A DNA stretch of 64,000 bases. Origin: Rhodocyclales bacterium GT-UBC. GTDB lineage: Bacteria; Pseudomonadota; Gammaproteobacteria; Burkholderiales; Rhodocyclaceae. This document shows, piece by piece, positions 1 to 10,165 of the stretch; the stretch's first letter is position 1, and each line of letters starts with the position of its first letter. The DNA lies in the NCBI GenBank assembly GCA_003583745.1, contig QXPY01000002.1, positions 310,001 through 374,000 on the forward strand. The letters are read 5' to 3'. The notes under the pieces are model-generated. The model was not told where the DNA came from and made no database searches. It worked only from the letters and a program-made list of their open reading frames with translations. The position numbers and the translations under genes were made by a program.

Positions 1-729
1 TATTACGACCAAACCCAGAACGAGCAGCAACTGGCGATGCGCCTGATGGAAAAGCAATTGCACCGTAATGGCCTGAAAGACCCCCGCCTTCAATACAAGG
101 TGATTGCCGCCGAAAGCTTTAGTGGCGATATCGTGGCCGCCAGTCGAACAGAAGCAGGTGAATTTTATGCATTGCTTGCCGATGCCACGGGTCACGGGCT
201 GACCGCTGCTATCTCTGCCTTGCCCGTATTGGCCATCTTCTACCGACTTGCACGCAACAATGCATCGCTCACCGAACTTGTCCTCGAACTCAACGAGCAA
301 CTCAAGGAGTCGATGCCCATCGGCCGTTTCGTCGCCGCCACGCTGGTTCGTCTCGACGAAAAGCGGCGTCGGGGCGAAATCTGGGTGGGGGGGACGCCCG
401 AAGCCTTTCTATTCGATCGTTGGGGCCGCGCCGAAAAATCCTTTTCATCTGAAAACCTGCCATTGGGTATCGTTGATAACAAGGAACTCGACTGCTCGCC
501 AGTTTGTTTCGACTGGCGACCGGAAAGCCAACTTCTGATTTGTTCCGACGGATTTTTCGAAGCCTTGAACACAAATGGCGAGCAGTTCGGAAGCGATGGG
601 CTGGCCGCTGCGGCAGCCAATACATCGCCAAACGAACGCTTCAACGAAATCGACGCCGCACTGTGCAGCCATCTGGAAGGGACAGTCGCTACCGACGATA
701 TTTCACTGATGATTATTGATTGCCCATAA
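1..729 (+). CDS. SpoIIE/RsbU-type PP2C protein phosphatase, C-terminal part (5' end outside window)
   Basis: The frame is open to the window edge, so the true start lies upstream and only the C-terminal part is seen. The first about 20 residues are polar and Gln/Glu-rich, like a coiled-coil linker. They are followed by a metal-dependent serine/threonine phosphatase fold: a FSGDIVA motif, the metal-binding ADATGHGL motif, SDGFFEAL and the terminal TDDISLMII strand. In this family the catalytic domain is usually fused to a receiver, PAS or HAMP sensor and dephosphorylates anti-sigma-factor antagonists or similar switch proteins; the sensor part is not visible here. A binding-protein gene starts 16 bases downstream with its own ribosome site, so the two may be cotranscribed. 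Confidence 0.85.
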   Translation, partial: YYDQTQNEQQLAMRLMEKQLHRNGLKDPRLQYKVIAAESFSGDIVAASRTEAGEFYALLADATGHGLTAAISALPVLAIFYRLARNNASLTELVLELNEQLKESMPIGRFVAATLVRLDEKRRRGEIWVGGTPEAFLFDRWGRAEKSFSSENLPLGIVDNKELDCSPVCFDWRPESQLLICSDGFFEALNTNGEQFGSDGLAAAAANTSPNERFNEIDAALCSHLEGTVATDDISLMIIDCP

Positions 730-745
730 CCGTAGGAGACTGAAC

Positions 746-1645
746 ATGCGCATTATTCGAATCACCACCTGCTCAGCGATGATTGCAGCGGCACTCTGTG
801 CATTGCCCGCAGTGGCCCAGGAATCGGCCACCCTGAAGAAGATCAAGGATACCGGCACCATCACGCTGGGCCACCGCGAATCCTCGATTCCGTTCTCCTA
901 CTACGATGACAAGCAACAAGTAATCGGTTACTCGCACGAACTGATGCTCAAGGCCGTCGAGGGCATCAAGAACGAACTGAAGATGTCGAAGATCGACATC
1001 AAGCTGATGCCGGTCACCTCGGCCAACCGCATCACCCTGGTCCAGAACGGCACCGTCGATATCGAGTGCGGCTCGACCACCAACAATACCGAGCGTCAGA
1101 AGCAGGTTGGCTTCTCGACCACCATCTTCGTCATCGGCACCAAGCTGATGGCGAAGAAGGATGCCGGCATCAAGGATTTCGCAGATCTCGCCGGCAAGAA
1201 CGTGGTGACTACCGCCGGCACCACTTCCGAACGCCTGCTGCGCAAGATGAACGAAGAGAAGAAGATGGGCATGAACGTGATCTCCGCCAAGGACCACGGC
1301 GAAAGCTTCCTGACCCTGGAAACCGGCCGTGCCGTCGCCTTCATGATGGATGACGCGCTGCTCTACGGCGAAATGGCCAAGGCCAAGAAGCCGACCGACT
1401 GGGTGGTGGTCGGTACCGCCCAATCCAAGGAAGCCTATGGCTGCATGCTGCGCAAGGACGACCCGGCATTCAAGAAGGTGGTCGACACCGCGCTGACCAA
1501 GGCGATGACCTCGGGCGAAGCCGACAAGATCTACGCCAAGTGGTTCATGAACCCGATTCCGCCGAAGGGGCTGAATCTGTCGATGCCGCTGTCGGATGAC
1601 ATGAAGGCGCTGTACAAGGCCCCGAACGACAAGGCCTACGAGTAA
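746..1645 (+). CDS. GltI-like glutamate/aspartate ABC transporter periplasmic binding protein
   Basis: A 299-residue family-3 solute-binding protein. The ATG at 746 was chosen over one at 716 because it is preceded by AGGAG (734-738) and opens a clean signal peptide (positively charged start, hydrophobic core, cleavage after AVAQ). The mature protein has the polar amino-acid binding layout: GHRESSIPFSY at the N-terminal lobe, DIECGSTTNNTERQ at the hinge and a second lobe with TAGTTSERLL and FMMDDALL. Length and motifs match GltI/AatJ-type proteins. No membrane or ATPase subunits follow; the next gene is rplQ on the other strand. It may serve a distant permease or act as a ligand sensor. Confidence 0.88.
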   Translation: MRIIRITTCSAMIAAALCALPAVAQESATLKKIKDTGTITLGHRESSIPFSYYDDKQQVIGYSHELMLKAVEGIKNELKMSKIDIKLMPVTSANRITLVQNGTVDIECGSTTNNTERQKQVGFSTTIFVIGTKLMAKKDAGIKDFADLAGKNVVTTAGTTSERLLRKMNEEKKMGMNVISAKDHGESFLTLETGRAVAFMMDDALLYGEMAKAKKPTDWVVVGTAQSKEAYGCMLRKDDPAFKKVVDTALTKAMTSGEADKIYAKWFMNPIPPKGLNLSMPLSDDMKALYKAPNDKAYE

Positions 1646-1671
1646 TCATCAAACACAGCGTTTGGCAAAAC

Positions 1672-1699
1672 ATTGGGGCTAGCCTTGCTTAGCCCCAAT
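1672..1699 (+). terminator. Hairpin 3' of the gltI-like gene
   Basis: Perfect 10-base arms (1672-1681 and 1690-1699) with an 8-base loop stand 26 bases after the stop codon. There is no T-run, so it is either a weak terminator or an mRNA-end stabiliser. Confidence 0.45.
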
Positions 1700-1761
1700 C
1701 TACCCTTGATGGATGTATCGGTCGCCGTTTCGCATACCAAGAACGGCCATATCACCGAAAT

Positions 1762-1790
1762 AAAAAAGGCCGGGAAATCCCGGCCTTTTA
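1762..1790 (-). terminator. Rho-independent terminator of the alpha operon (after rplQ)
   Basis: An 11-base perfect stem (1764-1774 with 1779-1789) with a 4-base loop. It is followed on the minus strand by six T residues, 18 bases beyond the rplQ stop. The opposite side also has a T-rich flank, so it can act on the gltI-like transcript too. Confidence 0.85.
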
Positions 1791-1807
1791 ATTTTGTTGC
1801 AAACTGC

Positions 1808-2206
1808 TTACTCAGCAGCTTCTTCCACTTCAACTGCTTCCGTCGGTTCCGGACGGTCAACCAACTCGACGAATGCCATCGGGGCATTGTCGCCGACACG
1901 GAAACCACACTTCAGGATACGAAGGTAGCCACCCGGACGGGTTGCATAACGCGGGCCGATTTCGGCGAACAGCTTGACGACGATTTCGCGGTCGCGCAGA
2001 CGGTCAAACGCCAGACGCTTGTTGGCCAGCGTCGGGGTTTTGCCCAGCGTGATCATCGGTTCAACAACGCGACGCAGTTCCTTTGCCTTCGGCAGCGTGG
2101 TCTTGATAGCCTCGTGCTTGAGCAGGGAAACAGTCATGTTGCGCAGCATCGCCAAGCGATGGCTGCTAGTACGGTTCAGTTTGCGAAGTCCATTGCGGTG
2201 ACGCAT
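1808..2206 (-). CDS. rplQ: 50S ribosomal protein L17
   Basis: 132 residues. The N-terminal [12 protein letters not shown] segment and the TLPKAKELR stretch are diagnostic of bacterial L17, which binds 23S rRNA near the exit tunnel. The C-terminus ends in an acidic Glu/Val-rich tail. It is the last gene of the alpha operon, 58 bases after rpoA, and is followed by a strong terminator. The start ATG has an AGGA site upstream. Confidence 0.98.
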   Translation of the reverse strand: MRHRNGLRKLNRTSSHRLAMLRNMTVSLLKHEAIKTTLPKAKELRRVVEPMITLGKTPTLANKRLAFDRLRDREIVVKLFAEIGPRYATRPGGYLRILKCGFRVGDNAPMAFVELVDRPEPTEAVEVEEAAE

Positions 2207-2264
2207 GGTTAATCCTTTCTATGTTCTACAGGCGTCCCTTGACTACCCTGCCTGAAAAAGGTCC

Positions 2265-3239
2265 TTAGACCTTTTCCAGACCGGCGGGCGGCCAATTTTC
2301 CAGTTTCATGCCAAGCGTCAGACCGCGTGCGGCCAACACTTCCTTGATCTCGTTCAGCGACTTACGACCCAAATTCGGGGTCTTGAGAAGTTCATTCTCG
2401 GTACGCTGGATAAGATCGCCGATGTAGTAAATGTTCTCGGCCTTGAGGCAGTTCGCGGAACGAACAGTCAATTCGAGATCATCAACCGGGCGGAGCAGAA
2501 CCGGATCGACTTGTGCGGGCTTGGAAGCCTCGGCGATGGGTGCGGTACCCTCCAGATCGGCAAACACGGAAAGTTGCTCCATCAGCACGCGCGCAGCGTA
2601 ACGGATGGCTTCTTCCGGCTCGACAACACCGTTGGTTTCGATATCGACAATCAGCTTGTCGAGATCGGTACGCTGTTCGACGCGAGCGCTTTCGACAGCG
2701 TAGGCGACGCGACGGATCGGGCTGAACGAAGCGTCCAGCACGAGCTTGCCAATGGTCTTGGAATCGCCCAGATTGCGGACGTTACCCGGCACATAACCAC
2801 GGCCTTTTTCGACCTTGATCTCCATCGCCAGCTTGCCGCCAGGCGAAAGATGTGCAATCACGTGCTCGGGATTGATGATTTCGACATCATGCGGCAAATC
2901 GATATCGCCAGCACGAACGACGCCAACGCCTTCCTTGGCCAAGTTCAGCGTAACGACATCACGGTTATGCAGCTTGAAAACAATACCTTTGAGGTTGAGC
3001 AGGATATCAACGACATCCTCCTGCACACCATCAACGGTCGAGTACTCATGCAACACACCGTCAATGCCAACTTCCGTTGGCGCATAACCGGGCATCGACG
3101 AAAGCAGGATGCGTCGCAGGGCATTACCAAGCGTGTGTCCGTAACCGCGTTCAAACGGTTCCATCACAACCTTGGCTTGCACAGGCGACACGCTTTGCAC
3201 GTCGATAATGCGGGGTTTCAGAAGTCCACTGCTTTGCAT
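2265..3239 (-). CDS. rpoA: DNA-directed RNA polymerase subunit alpha
   Basis: 324 residues, slightly shorter than the Escherichia coli protein. The N-terminal assembly domain (about 1-230, with the [17 protein letters not shown] signature) dimerises and binds beta and beta'. A Pro/Ala linker leads to the C-terminal domain (about 250-324, with [11 protein letters not shown]), which contacts UP elements and activators. It sits between rpsD and rplQ in the alpha operon and has an AGAGGAA ribosome site. Confidence 0.99.
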   Translation of the reverse strand: MQSSGLLKPRIIDVQSVSPVQAKVVMEPFERGYGHTLGNALRRILLSSMPGYAPTEVGIDGVLHEYSTVDGVQEDVVDILLNLKGIVFKLHNRDVVTLNLAKEGVGVVRAGDIDLPHDVEIINPEHVIAHLSPGGKLAMEIKVEKGRGYVPGNVRNLGDSKTIGKLVLDASFSPIRRVAYAVESARVEQRTDLDKLIVDIETNGVVEPEEAIRYAARVLMEQLSVFADLEGTAPIAEASKPAQVDPVLLRPVDDLELTVRSANCLKAENIYYIGDLIQRTENELLKTPNLGRKSLNEIKEVLAARGLTLGMKLENWPPAGLEKV

Positions 3240-3263
3240 GGGCTAAATTCCTCTGCTCAGTGC

Positions 3264-3893
3264 TTACTTCGAATAAAGTTCGATGACGAGACCTTCGTTC
3301 AGGGTCGACGGCAGCTCAGAGCGCTGCGGCATGGCCTTGAACGTGCCCTTGCCTTCCTTGACATCCACGGCAACCCATTCCGGGAAACCGCGCGATTCAG
3401 CCGCCTCCAACGCCGCTTTACAGCGCAACGATGCGCGGGCACGGTCGGTCAGTTGAACGACATCACCCGGTTTGACGATGAAGGACGGGATATTGACACG
3501 CTTGCCGTTAACCAGGACGCCATTGTGGCGAACGATCTGGCGGGACTCGGTACGCGAAGCACCAAAGCCCATGCGATAAGCGACGGAGTCGAGACGCGCT
3601 TCGAGCAGTTGCAGCAGGTTTTCACCCGTTTGCCCTTTGCGGCGATCAGCTTCAGCGAACGTCTTGCGGAACTGGCCTTCGAGCACGCCATAGACGCGGC
3701 GAATTTTTTGCTTTGCACGCAGGTGCACACCGTAGTCAGACAGACGGGCACCAGACTTCTGGCCATGTTGGCCAGGTGCATAGGAACGACGCTCAATGGC
3801 GCACTTGTCGGTGAAACACTTTTCGCCCTTGAGGAAAAGCTTCTCGCCTTCGCGGCGGCACTGACGGCATTTCGGATCGAGATTACGAGCCAC
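3264..3893 (-). CDS. rpsD: 30S ribosomal protein S4 (GTG start)
   Basis: 209 residues. A primary 16S rRNA binding protein with an N-terminal Cys cluster (CRQCRREGEKLFLKG) and an S4 RNA-binding domain around SRQIVRHNGVLVNGKRVNIPS. The initiation codon is GTG at 3893, preceded by AAGGAG. In enterobacteria S4 represses the alpha operon by binding its leader; the gene order here would allow this, but no pseudoknot was verified. Confidence 0.98.
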   Translation of the reverse strand: MARNLDPKCRQCRREGEKLFLKGEKCFTDKCAIERRSYAPGQHGQKSGARLSDYGVHLRAKQKIRRVYGVLEGQFRKTFAEADRRKGQTGENLLQLLEARLDSVAYRMGFGASRTESRQIVRHNGVLVNGKRVNIPSFIVKPGDVVQLTDRARASLRCKAALEAAESRGFPEWVAVDVKEGKGTFKAMPQRSELPSTLNEGLVIELYSK

Positions 3894-3905
3894 TTGTCTT
3901 TCTCC

Positions 3906-4295
3906 TTAGATGCGGCGCTTTTTAGGCGGACGGCAACCGTTGTGCGGCACCGGCGTCACGTCGGAAATCGCGGTGATCTTCATGCCCAACGCATTCAGTG
4001 CGCGGACCGAGGATTCACGACCAGGACCAGGACCCTTGATGCGAACTTCAAGGTTCTTGACGCCACACTCCTGAGCAGCCTTACCGGCGGCTTCGGCAGC
4101 GACCTGCGCAGCGAACGGGGTGGACTTACGCGAACCGCGGAAGCCTGCACCACCGGAAGTTGCCCACGACAGGGCGTTACCCTGACGGTCGGTAATGGTA
4201 ATGATGGTGTTATTGAACGAAGCGTGAATATGGGCAATGCCCTCAGCAACGTTCTTTTTAACCTTTTTGCGAACTTTAGTAGCAGTCTTTGCCAT
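3906..4295 (-). CDS. rpsK: 30S ribosomal protein S11
   Basis: 129 residues with the [16 protein letters not shown] and [13 protein letters not shown] motifs of S11, a platform protein at the mRNA exit. The C-terminal [12 protein letters not shown] is typical. It lies 12 bases from both rpsM and rpsD. Confidence 0.99.
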   Translation of the reverse strand: MAKTATKVRKKVKKNVAEGIAHIHASFNNTIITITDRQGNALSWATSGGAGFRGSRKSTPFAAQVAAEAAGKAAQECGVKNLEVRIKGPGPGRESSVRALNALGMKITAISDVTPVPHNGCRPPKKRRI

Positions 4296-4307
4296 GTTCT
4301 ATCCCTA

Positions 4308-4670
4308 TTACTTCTTGCCGGCGATGGCCTTGCGCGGCCCCTTGCGGGTACGTGCGTTGGTGCGGGTGCGCTGACCACGGCAGGGCAGGCCCTTACGATG
4401 GCGCAAGCCACGATAACAACCGAGGTCCATCAGACGCTTGATGTTCATCGTAACTTCACGGCGCAGGTCACCTTCAACGGTGTACTTGCCGACTTCGTCA
4501 CGCAAACGATCCATATCCGCGTCGGACAGATCCTTCATTTTGGTAGTACGAACGATGCCGGCAGCGTCACAAATCTTTTGTGCGCGGGTACGGCCGATGC
4601 CGAAGATCGCCGTCAGGGCGATTTCTGCATGCTGATGGTTCGGAATGTTTACCCCTGCGATACGGGCCAT
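4308..4670 (-). CDS. rpsM: 30S ribosomal protein S13
   Basis: 120 residues. [10 protein letters not shown], the helix-hairpin IFGIGRTRA and the basic C-terminal tail [14 protein letters not shown] mark S13. This protein contacts the 50S subunit and P-site tRNA. It is the first gene of the alpha group, 51 bases after rpmJ, with no obvious terminator between. Confidence 0.99.
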   Translation of the reverse strand: MARIAGVNIPNHQHAEIALTAIFGIGRTRAQKICDAAGIVRTTKMKDLSDADMDRLRDEVGKYTVEGDLRREVTMNIKRLMDLGCYRGLRHRKGLPCRGQRTRTNARTRKGPRKAIAGKK

Positions 4671-4721
4671 TGAATCACTCCAATATTTCGAAAATTAACG
4701 GATACCAAACTAGCCAGAGGT

Positions 4722-4835
4722 TTAGCCCTGGCGCTGCTTATGACGCGGATCCTTGCAAATGACGCGAACGACACCTTTGCGACGGATCACTTTGCAATTG
4801 CGGCATACGCGCTTCACTGAAGGTTGCACTTTCAT
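4722..4835 (-). CDS. rpmJ: 50S ribosomal protein L36
   Basis: A 37-residue gene read directly from the minus strand: ATG at 4835, stop at 4722. The product starts [11 protein letters not shown] and has the zinc-ribbon set Cys11, Cys14, Cys27 and His32, making it the zinc-binding (C+) form of L36. It closes the spc group after infA, as in many proteobacteria. Confidence 0.97.
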   Translation of the reverse strand: MKVQPSVKRVCRNCKVIRRKGVVRVICKDPRHKQRQG

Positions 4836-4909
4836 GTTTCACTCCTCGTCTGCGAGGGCTCGGAAGCAGCCGTGTTTCCTTGCCCTGCGGTTTATTGCGT
4901 AGAGAACTT

Positions 4910-5128
4910 TTACTTAGCCCGAAAAACGATGCGGGCCTTCGATAAATCGTATGGGGTCAACTGCACGGTAACCTTATCGCCAGGAAGAATGCGAATGTAG
5001 TGCATACGCATCTTTCCGGAGATAAAGCCATGTACGACATGCCCGTTTTCAAGCTTTACTTTGAAGGTTGCATTGGGAAGGTTTTCGACAACCTCACCCT
5101 GCATCTCGATGTAATCTTCTTTAGCCAT
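4910..5128 (-). CDS. infA: Translation initiation factor IF-1
   Basis: 72 residues, an S1-like OB fold ([30 protein letters not shown]). It occupies the ribosomal A site during initiation. Here it lies between secY (6 bases) and rpmJ, the arrangement usual outside enterobacteria, so IF-1 is coexpressed with ribosomal proteins. Confidence 0.98.
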   Translation of the reverse strand: MAKEDYIEMQGEVVENLPNATFKVKLENGHVVHGFISGKMRMHYIRILPGDKVTVQLTPYDLSKARIVFRAK

Positions 5129-5134
5129 GACAAC

Positions 5135-6457
5135 TTACTTGATCATCGGTGAACCCTTGAAGTTAGCTTTCTTCAAGAGACTTTCATATTGGTGCGACAT
5201 GACATACGCCTGAACCTGCGACATGAAATCCATGGTCACAACCACGATAATCAACAGCGACGTACCGCCGAAGTAGAAAGGAACATTCCACTTCAGAATG
5301 AGAAACTCGGGCAACAGGCAAACGACGGTAATGTAAGCTGCACCGATCAAGGTGAGGCGCATCAGTATCTTGTCGATATAACGAGCGGTCTGCTCGCCCG
5401 GACGAATCCCGGGCACAAACGCGCCACTCTTCTTCAAGTTATCGGCAGTCTCTTTCGAATTGAAAACGAGAGCGGTATAAAAGAAGCAGAAGAAGACGAT
5501 AGCAGCCGCGTAAAGCATGACGTAAATAGGCTGCCCAGGAGAGAGCGTCCCAGCTACGTCTTTCAACCAGCGCATCGAGTCGCCCGAGCCGAACCAACCA
5601 GCAACGGTGGCAGGAAAGAGAATGATTGATGATGCAAAAATCGGCGGGATGACCCCGGACATATTCAGCTTTAGGGGCAGATGCGAACTCTGACCGCCAT
5701 AAATCTTGTTACCAACCTGGCGTTTGGCGTAATTCACCAAGATCTTCCGTTGCCCGCGCTCGACGAATACCACGAATGCAGTAACCAAAACGACCAGGAT
5801 ACTGATGATCAACGCGGTAAGCGGATGCATGGCGCCGGTACGGACCAGTTCAAGCAAACCGCCAATGGCATTCGGCAAGCCGGCAGCAATACCGCCGAAA
5901 ATGATGATGGAAATACCATTACCTAAGCCGCGCTCGGTGATCTGCTCCCCCAGCCACATCAAGAACATGGTGCCGGTAACCAGCGTGGTCACCGTAGTCA
6001 AGCGAAACAGGAAACCCGGATCAAGTACCAGGCCGGCCTGGGATTCAAGCGCGACGGCAATACCCAAGCCCTGGAACAGCGCCAGTGCTACGGTACCGTA
6101 GCGAGTGTATTGAGTGATCTTGCGACGCCCCGCCTCGCCCTCTTTCTTGAGAGCTTCAAGTTGCGGGCTTGCGACACTCATCAACTGCATGATGATCGAA
6201 GCCGAAATGTACGGCATGATCCCCAATGCAAAAATGGTGAAACGCGACAGGGCACCACCCGAGAACATGTTGAACATGCCCAGGATACCGCCCTTCTGCG
6301 AATTGAACAGATCGGAAAGAACGTTGGGATCAATCCCGGGTACCGGGATATGCGCACCGATACGATAGACAACCAGTGCACCGACAAGGAACCACAGACG
6401 GCGTTTCAAGTCGCCGAATTTGCCGCCTTTGCCAACAGTATTGGGATTTGCTGCCAA
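5135..6457 (-). CDS. secY: Preprotein translocase subunit SecY (TTG start)
   Basis: 440 residues with about ten membrane segments. It is the channel subunit of the SecYEG translocon. Recognisable parts are the [14 protein letters not shown] entry, the plug-region stretch [15 protein letters not shown] and the cytoplasmic loop [15 protein letters not shown], which contacts SecA and ribosomes. The first codon is TTG at 6457 with a modest AAGG site, which may lower its translation relative to neighbours. SecE, its partner, is encoded at 31.9 kb. Confidence 0.97.
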   Translation of the reverse strand: MAANPNTVGKGGKFGDLKRRLWFLVGALVVYRIGAHIPVPGIDPNVLSDLFNSQKGGILGMFNMFSGGALSRFTIFALGIMPYISASIIMQLMSVASPQLEALKKEGEAGRRKITQYTRYGTVALALFQGLGIAVALESQAGLVLDPGFLFRLTTVTTLVTGTMFLMWLGEQITERGLGNGISIIIFGGIAAGLPNAIGGLLELVRTGAMHPLTALIISILVVLVTAFVVFVERGQRKILVNYAKRQVGNKIYGGQSSHLPLKLNMSGVIPPIFASSIILFPATVAGWFGSGDSMRWLKDVAGTLSPGQPIYVMLYAAAIVFFCFFYTALVFNSKETADNLKKSGAFVPGIRPGEQTARYIDKILMRLTLIGAAYITVVCLLPEFLILKWNVPFYFGGTSLLIIVVVTMDFMSQVQAYVMSHQYESLLKKANFKGSPMIK

Positions 6458-6477
6458 CGTTCTTACCTTTCCCGTTC

Positions 6478-6912
6478 TTACTCGCCGACCGAGCCGCCAG
6501 CGGCTTCGATCGCAGCCTTGGCACCCTTGGTAGCGCCAACGCCCTTGAGGACAACCTTGCGGGTAATCGCACCAGCGAGGATCACCTTGGCGGACAAGGC
6601 ATCACCTGGAACGATACCAGCCGCCTGGAGCGACAGCAGATCGATTTCATCGATCGGCAGACGATCCAGATCAGTCAGACGAACTTCGTAGTTGCGGGCA
6701 CGCGTCAGCGAGTTGAAACCACGCTTCGGCAGGCGGCGCTGCAAAGGCATTTGACCGCCTTCGAAACCGACCTTGTGAAAACCGCCGGAACGCGACTTCT
6801 GACCCTTGTGACCACGACCGCAAGTCTTGCCAAGGCCGGAACCAATACCGCGGCCAACACGCTTGGCAGCCTTCTTGGAACCTTCGGCGGGCTTGATGGT
6901 ATTCAAACGCAT
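6478..6912 (-). CDS. rplO: 50S ribosomal protein L15
   Basis: 144 residues. The Gly/Arg-rich N-terminal half ([22 protein letters not shown]) that snakes through 23S rRNA and the globular C-terminal half with [19 protein letters not shown] are both present. It is part of the spc operon, 3 bases from rpmD. Confidence 0.99.
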   Translation of the reverse strand: MRLNTIKPAEGSKKAAKRVGRGIGSGLGKTCGRGHKGQKSRSGGFHKVGFEGGQMPLQRRLPKRGFNSLTRARNYEVRLTDLDRLPIDEIDLLSLQAAGIVPGDALSAKVILAGAITRKVVLKGVGATKGAKAAIEAAGGSVGE

Positions 6913-6915
6913 GGC

Positions 6916-7098
6916 TTAACCCTCAACCTTAACGAGATACTGAACCTTCTGGATCATGCCGCGAACAGCCGGCGTATCCAGCAGCTCGGAAGAGCTGTTC
7001 AGCTTGCGCAGGCCCAGGCCGCGCACGGTCGCGCGGTGATCCTGCTTGGTACCGATGATGCTCTTGACGAGCGTCACTTTGATTTTCTTGTCGGCCAT
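6916..7098 (-). CDS. rpmD: 50S ribosomal protein L30
   Basis: 60 residues, the short bacterial form. It opens [12 protein letters not shown] and includes [11 protein letters not shown], the L30 signature. It sits between rpsE and rplO with 3-base spacers, implying coupled translation. Confidence 0.98.
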   Translation of the reverse strand: MADKKIKVTLVKSIIGTKQDHRATVRGLGLRKLNSSSELLDTPAVRGMIQKVQYLVKVEG

Positions 7099-7101
7099 GA
7101 C

Positions 7102-7629
7102 TTACCCCAAGATCTGATCAACTGAAAGGCCGCGTTTGGCAGCGATTTCAGCCGGCGTATTCACTTTCGACAGACCGTCGATGGTGGCACGCACGATGTT
7201 GTAAGGATTGGTCGAGCCGTGAGCCTTGGCAACCACGTTGGTGACACCGACCACTTCGAAGACGGCGCGCATGGCACCGCCGGCGATGATGCCGGTACCT
7301 TCAGGAGCCGGCTGAATCATCACGGTGGTAGCACCGTGGCGACCCATCACGGTGTGATGCACCGTACCGCTCTTCAGGTTCACCTTGGCCATCTTGCGAC
7401 GGGCCTCTTCCATAGCTTTTTGCACGGCAACCGGCACTTCGCGGGACTTGCCCTTGCCCATGCCGATGCCGCCGTCGCCGTCGCCGACCACGGTCAGTGC
7501 AGCGAAACCGAGGATACGACCACCCTTCACCACTTTCGTGACGCGGTTGACCGCAACCATCTTTTCGCGCATGCCGTCATCACGCTCTTCAGCTTGCTGC
7601 GGCTTCTTATTTCTTTCAGGTTTAGCCAT
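7102..7629 (-). CDS. rpsE: 30S ribosomal protein S5
   Basis: 175 residues. It has the N-terminal double-stranded RNA-binding domain ([15 protein letters not shown], followed by [12 protein letters not shown]) and the C-terminal fold with [16 protein letters not shown]5 affects decoding accuracy and lies at the mRNA entry. Confidence 0.99.
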   Translation of the reverse strand: MAKPERNKKPQQAEERDDGMREKMVAVNRVTKVVKGGRILGFAALTVVGDGDGGIGMGKGKSREVPVAVQKAMEEARRKMAKVNLKSGTVHHTVMGRHGATTVMIQPAPEGTGIIAGGAMRAVFEVVGVTNVVAKAHGSTNPYNIVRATIDGLSKVNTPAEIAAKRGLSVDQILG

Positions 7630-7656
7630 TTCTTAACCTCGTCCTTTCGCCGTCGG

Positions 7657-8013
7657 TTAGAACTTCAGGCCGGCTTCACGCGCGGCTTCAGCCAGCGCCT
7701 GAATACGACCGTGGTACTGGAGACCGGAGCGATCAAAAGCCACCTGCTCAACGCCAGCGGCCTTAGCGCGCTCGGCGATCAGCTTGCCAACGGTTGTGGC
7801 AGCAGCCTTGTTACCGCCGTTCGGAACATCCTGACGGATGGCCGTTTCCAGCGTGGAAGCCGAAGCCAGAACCTTACCGCCGCAAGGCGAAATGATCTGG
7901 GCGTAAATGTGGCAGTTCGTGCGATTAACGCACAAGCGCACAGCCTTGAGCTCGGCGATTTTGGCCCGGGTTTTGCGGGCACGGCGCAGACGCGCTTGCT
8001 TCTTGTTAAACAT
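7657..8013 (-). CDS. rplR: 50S ribosomal protein L18
   Basis: 118 residues. The basic N-terminus ([16 protein letters not shown]) and the [17 protein letters not shown] motif identify L18. It carries 5S rRNA to the large subunit together with L5, which is encoded in the same operon. Confidence 0.99.
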   Translation of the reverse strand: MFNKKQARLRRARKTRAKIAELKAVRLCVNRTNCHIYAQIISPCGGKVLASASTLETAIRQDVPNGGNKAAATTVGKLIAERAKAAGVEQVAFDRSGLQYHGRIQALAEAAREAGLKF

Positions 8014-8022
8014 ATGCCACCC

Positions 8023-8553
8023 TTACTTCTTCTTGGTTTCCTTGATAACCACCACTTCGTCGGCATAACGCACGCCCTTGCCCTTATAGGGCTCCGGTTT
8101 GCGATAGGCGCGGACTTCGGCGGCGACCTGGCCGACCTGCTGCTTGTCGGAACCCTTGATCAGGATTTCCGTCTGGGTCGGGCACTCAACTTTCACACCG
8201 GCCGGCATCTTGTGCACAACCGGGTGGGAGAAGCCGAGGGACAGATTCAGGGAATCACCCTGAGCCTGAGCGCGGTAACCCACGCCAACCAACTGCAGCT
8301 TCTTTTCAAAACCTTTGGAAACACCGGTAACCATGTTGTTGAGGTTGGCACGCATGGTGCCCCACATGGCGCCGCCAGCTGCGGCACCCTCAACCTTGGT
8401 CACAACGACGTTTTGCCCTTCGACAGCGACTTGAACAGCCGGATGAGCTGCGGTCTTCAGGGTACCCAACGGGCCCTTGACGACGATCTGCTCACCCAGG
8501 CTGACTTCGACGCCAGCGGGGATAACGATTGGATTCTTACCAACACGCGACAT
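8023..8553 (-). CDS. rplF: 50S ribosomal protein L6
   Basis: 176 residues made of two related domains. It opens [17 protein letters not shown], and the C-terminal [14 protein letters not shown] motif contacts the sarcin-ricin region of 23S rRNA. It is located between rpsH and rplR in the spc operon. Confidence 0.99.
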   Translation of the reverse strand: MSRVGKNPIVIPAGVEVSLGEQIVVKGPLGTLKTAAHPAVQVAVEGQNVVVTKVEGAAAGGAMWGTMRANLNNMVTGVSKGFEKKLQLVGVGYRAQAQGDSLNLSLGFSHPVVHKMPAGVKVECPTQTEILIKGSDKQQVGQVAAEVRAYRKPEPYKGKGVRYADEVVVIKETKKK

Positions 8554-8565
8554 AATCTATCTCCC

Positions 8566-8961
8566 TTACGCCACGATGCAGAGGACTTCGCCACCGACAT
8601 TGCTGGCGCGTGCCTTACGATCGGTCATCACACCCTTCGGCGTGGAGACGATAGCAACACCCAGGCCGTTCATGACGCGGGGAATATCTTCGCAGCCCTT
8701 GTAGATACGCAAACCAGGCTTGGACACACGCTCGATGCGCTCAATAACCGGACGACCGGCGTAATACTTGAGACCGATTTCAAGAGTTGCCTTACCGTCA
8801 GCTTGACGCACTGCGAATTCATCAACATAACCTTCATCCTTCAGAACGGCGGCAATAGCCACCTTCAGCTTGGACGACGGCATGGAGACAGACGCCTTCT
8901 CGGCGAGCTGGGCGTTGCGGATGCGGGTCAGCATGTCCGCGATCGGATCGCTCATAGCCAT
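8566..8961 (-). CDS. rpsH: 30S ribosomal protein S8
   Basis: 131 residues; [16 protein letters not shown] and the C-terminal [13 protein letters not shown] segment are diagnostic. The first of two in-frame ATGs (MAMSDP) was kept, but starting 6 bases later is equally possible. S8 binds central 16S rRNA; in E. coli it also represses the spc operon at the rplE start. That site was not verified here. Confidence 0.98.
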   Translation of the reverse strand: MAMSDPIADMLTRIRNAQLAEKASVSMPSSKLKVAIAAVLKDEGYVDEFAVRQADGKATLEIGLKYYAGRPVIERIERVSKPGLRIYKGCEDIPRVMNGLGVAIVSTPKGVMTDRKARASNVGGEVLCIVA

Positions 8962-8975
8962 TTCTGTTTCTCCTA

Positions 8976-9281
8976 TTACCAGCTGGCCTTAACAACACCC
9001 GGAATCTCGCCATTGAAGGCCAATTCACGGATCTTGTTACGACACAGACCGAACTTACGGAACACACCACGCGGACGACCGGTCAACTGGCAACGATTGC
9101 GCAGACGGGTCGGACTGGAGTTACGGGGAAGAGCCTGAACCTTCAGGCGAGCCTCGTAACGCTCCTGGTCAGAGAGGCTTTCGTCATTGATGATTGCCTC
9201 AAGTGCCGCGCGCTTCTTGGCGTACTGCGCAACCAGCTTGCGACGCTTTTCATCACGGTTGATCAGAGCAAGTTTTGCCAT
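8976..9281 (-). CDS. rpsN: 30S ribosomal protein S14 (long, non-zinc form)
   Basis: 101 residues beginning [14 protein letters not shown]. The open frame extends 20 codons further upstream, but that part overlaps rplE and has no S14 similarity, so the ATG at 9281 was taken. Only two Cys occur (in [17 protein letters not shown]), so the four-Cys zinc ribbon of short S14 is absent. S14 is in the 30S head. Confidence 0.98.
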   Translation of the reverse strand: MAKLALINRDEKRRKLVAQYAKKRAALEAIINDESLSDQERYEARLKVQALPRNSSPTRLRNRCQLTGRPRGVFRKFGLCRNKIRELAFNGEIPGVVKASW

Positions 9282-9288
9282 GATTGCC

Positions 9289-9828
9289 TCAATTCTTGAA
9301 CGGGAACTTGAACGCGGCGAGCAGAGCCTTGGCTTCTGCATCGGTCTTCGCGGTCGTGGTGATACTGATATTCATACCCCGCAGAGCATCGATCTTGTCG
9401 TACTCGATTTCCGGGAAAATGATTTGCTCTTTGACGCCCATGTTGTAGTTACCCTGACCGTCGAAACCCTTACCGGAAATACCACGGAAGTCACGCACAC
9501 GCGGCAGGGCGATGGTAACCAGGCGATCAAGGAACTCGAACATACGGGGACCACGGAGAGTCACCATACAACCAATCGGATAGCCATCACGGATCTTGAA
9601 GCCAGCGATCGACTTGCGAGCCTTGGTGGTCACAGGCTTCTGACCAGCAATCTTTTGCATGTCGCCGACGGCGTTTTCCAGAACCTTCTTATCAGCCACA
9701 GCCTCACCAACACCCATATTCAGAGTGATTTTGGTGATACGCGGCACTTCCATAACCGACTTGTAACCAAACTGCTTGGTCAGCTCGCCGACTACGGTGT
9801 CTTTGTATACTTGTTGCAAACGCGCCAT
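9289..9828 (-). CDS. rplE: 50S ribosomal protein L5
   Basis: 179 residues. The N-terminal [20 protein letters not shown] and the internal [12 protein letters not shown] and [17 protein letters not shown] motifs are standard. L5 binds 5S rRNA and bridges to S13. The gene is 9 bases from rplX. Confidence 0.99.
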   Translation of the reverse strand: MARLQQVYKDTVVGELTKQFGYKSVMEVPRITKITLNMGVGEAVADKKVLENAVGDMQKIAGQKPVTTKARKSIAGFKIRDGYPIGCMVTLRGPRMFEFLDRLVTIALPRVRDFRGISGKGFDGQGNYNMGVKEQIIFPEIEYDKIDALRGMNISITTTAKTDAEAKALLAAFKFPFKN

Positions 9829-9837
9829 GACTACCCC

Positions 9838-10155
9838 TTATGCGTTCACCAGTTCGCCGTTCGACTTGAACACGCGAACCTTGCGGCCATCTTCCAGAGA
9901 CTTGAAGCCGACACGATCGGCCTTCTTGCTCACAGGATTGAAGAGCGCAACATTGGAGAGATGAATAGGCATATCCTTATCAACGATGCCACCAGCCACG
10001 CCCTTGATCGGGTTCGGCTTGACGTGCTTCTTGGCACGGTTAACACCTTCAACAACAACATGCTCTTCACCGACGCGGGACAGCACGAGACCGCGCTTGC
10101 CTTTATCTTTGCCGGTAATAACGACGACTTCGTCGCCTTTGCGAATTTTTTCCAT
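9838..10155 (-). CDS. rplX: 50S ribosomal protein L24
   Basis: 105 residues with a KOW motif near the start ([17 protein letters not shown]). The ATG at 10155 was chosen over the GTG one codon upstream because the AGGAA site stands 6 bases before the ATG but only 3 before the GTG. L24 nucleates 50S assembly. Confidence 0.97.
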   Translation of the reverse strand: MEKIRKGDEVVVITGKDKGKRGLVLSRVGEEHVVVEGVNRAKKHVKPNPIKGVAGGIVDKDMPIHLSNVALFNPVSKKADRVGFKSLEDGRKVRVFKSNGELVNA

Positions 10156-10165
10156 CACCCGTTCC

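Noticed and set aside
2511..4673. 720-codon open frame on the plus strand
   Set aside because: It is fully antisense to rpoA, rpsD, rpsK and rpsM, has no ribosome site, and its translation is low-complexity with no family resemblance. It arises from codon bias of the real genes.
9282..9341. 20-codon N-terminal extension of rpsN
   Set aside because: It overlaps rplE, lacks a ribosome site and is not found in S14, whose family length is met from 9281.
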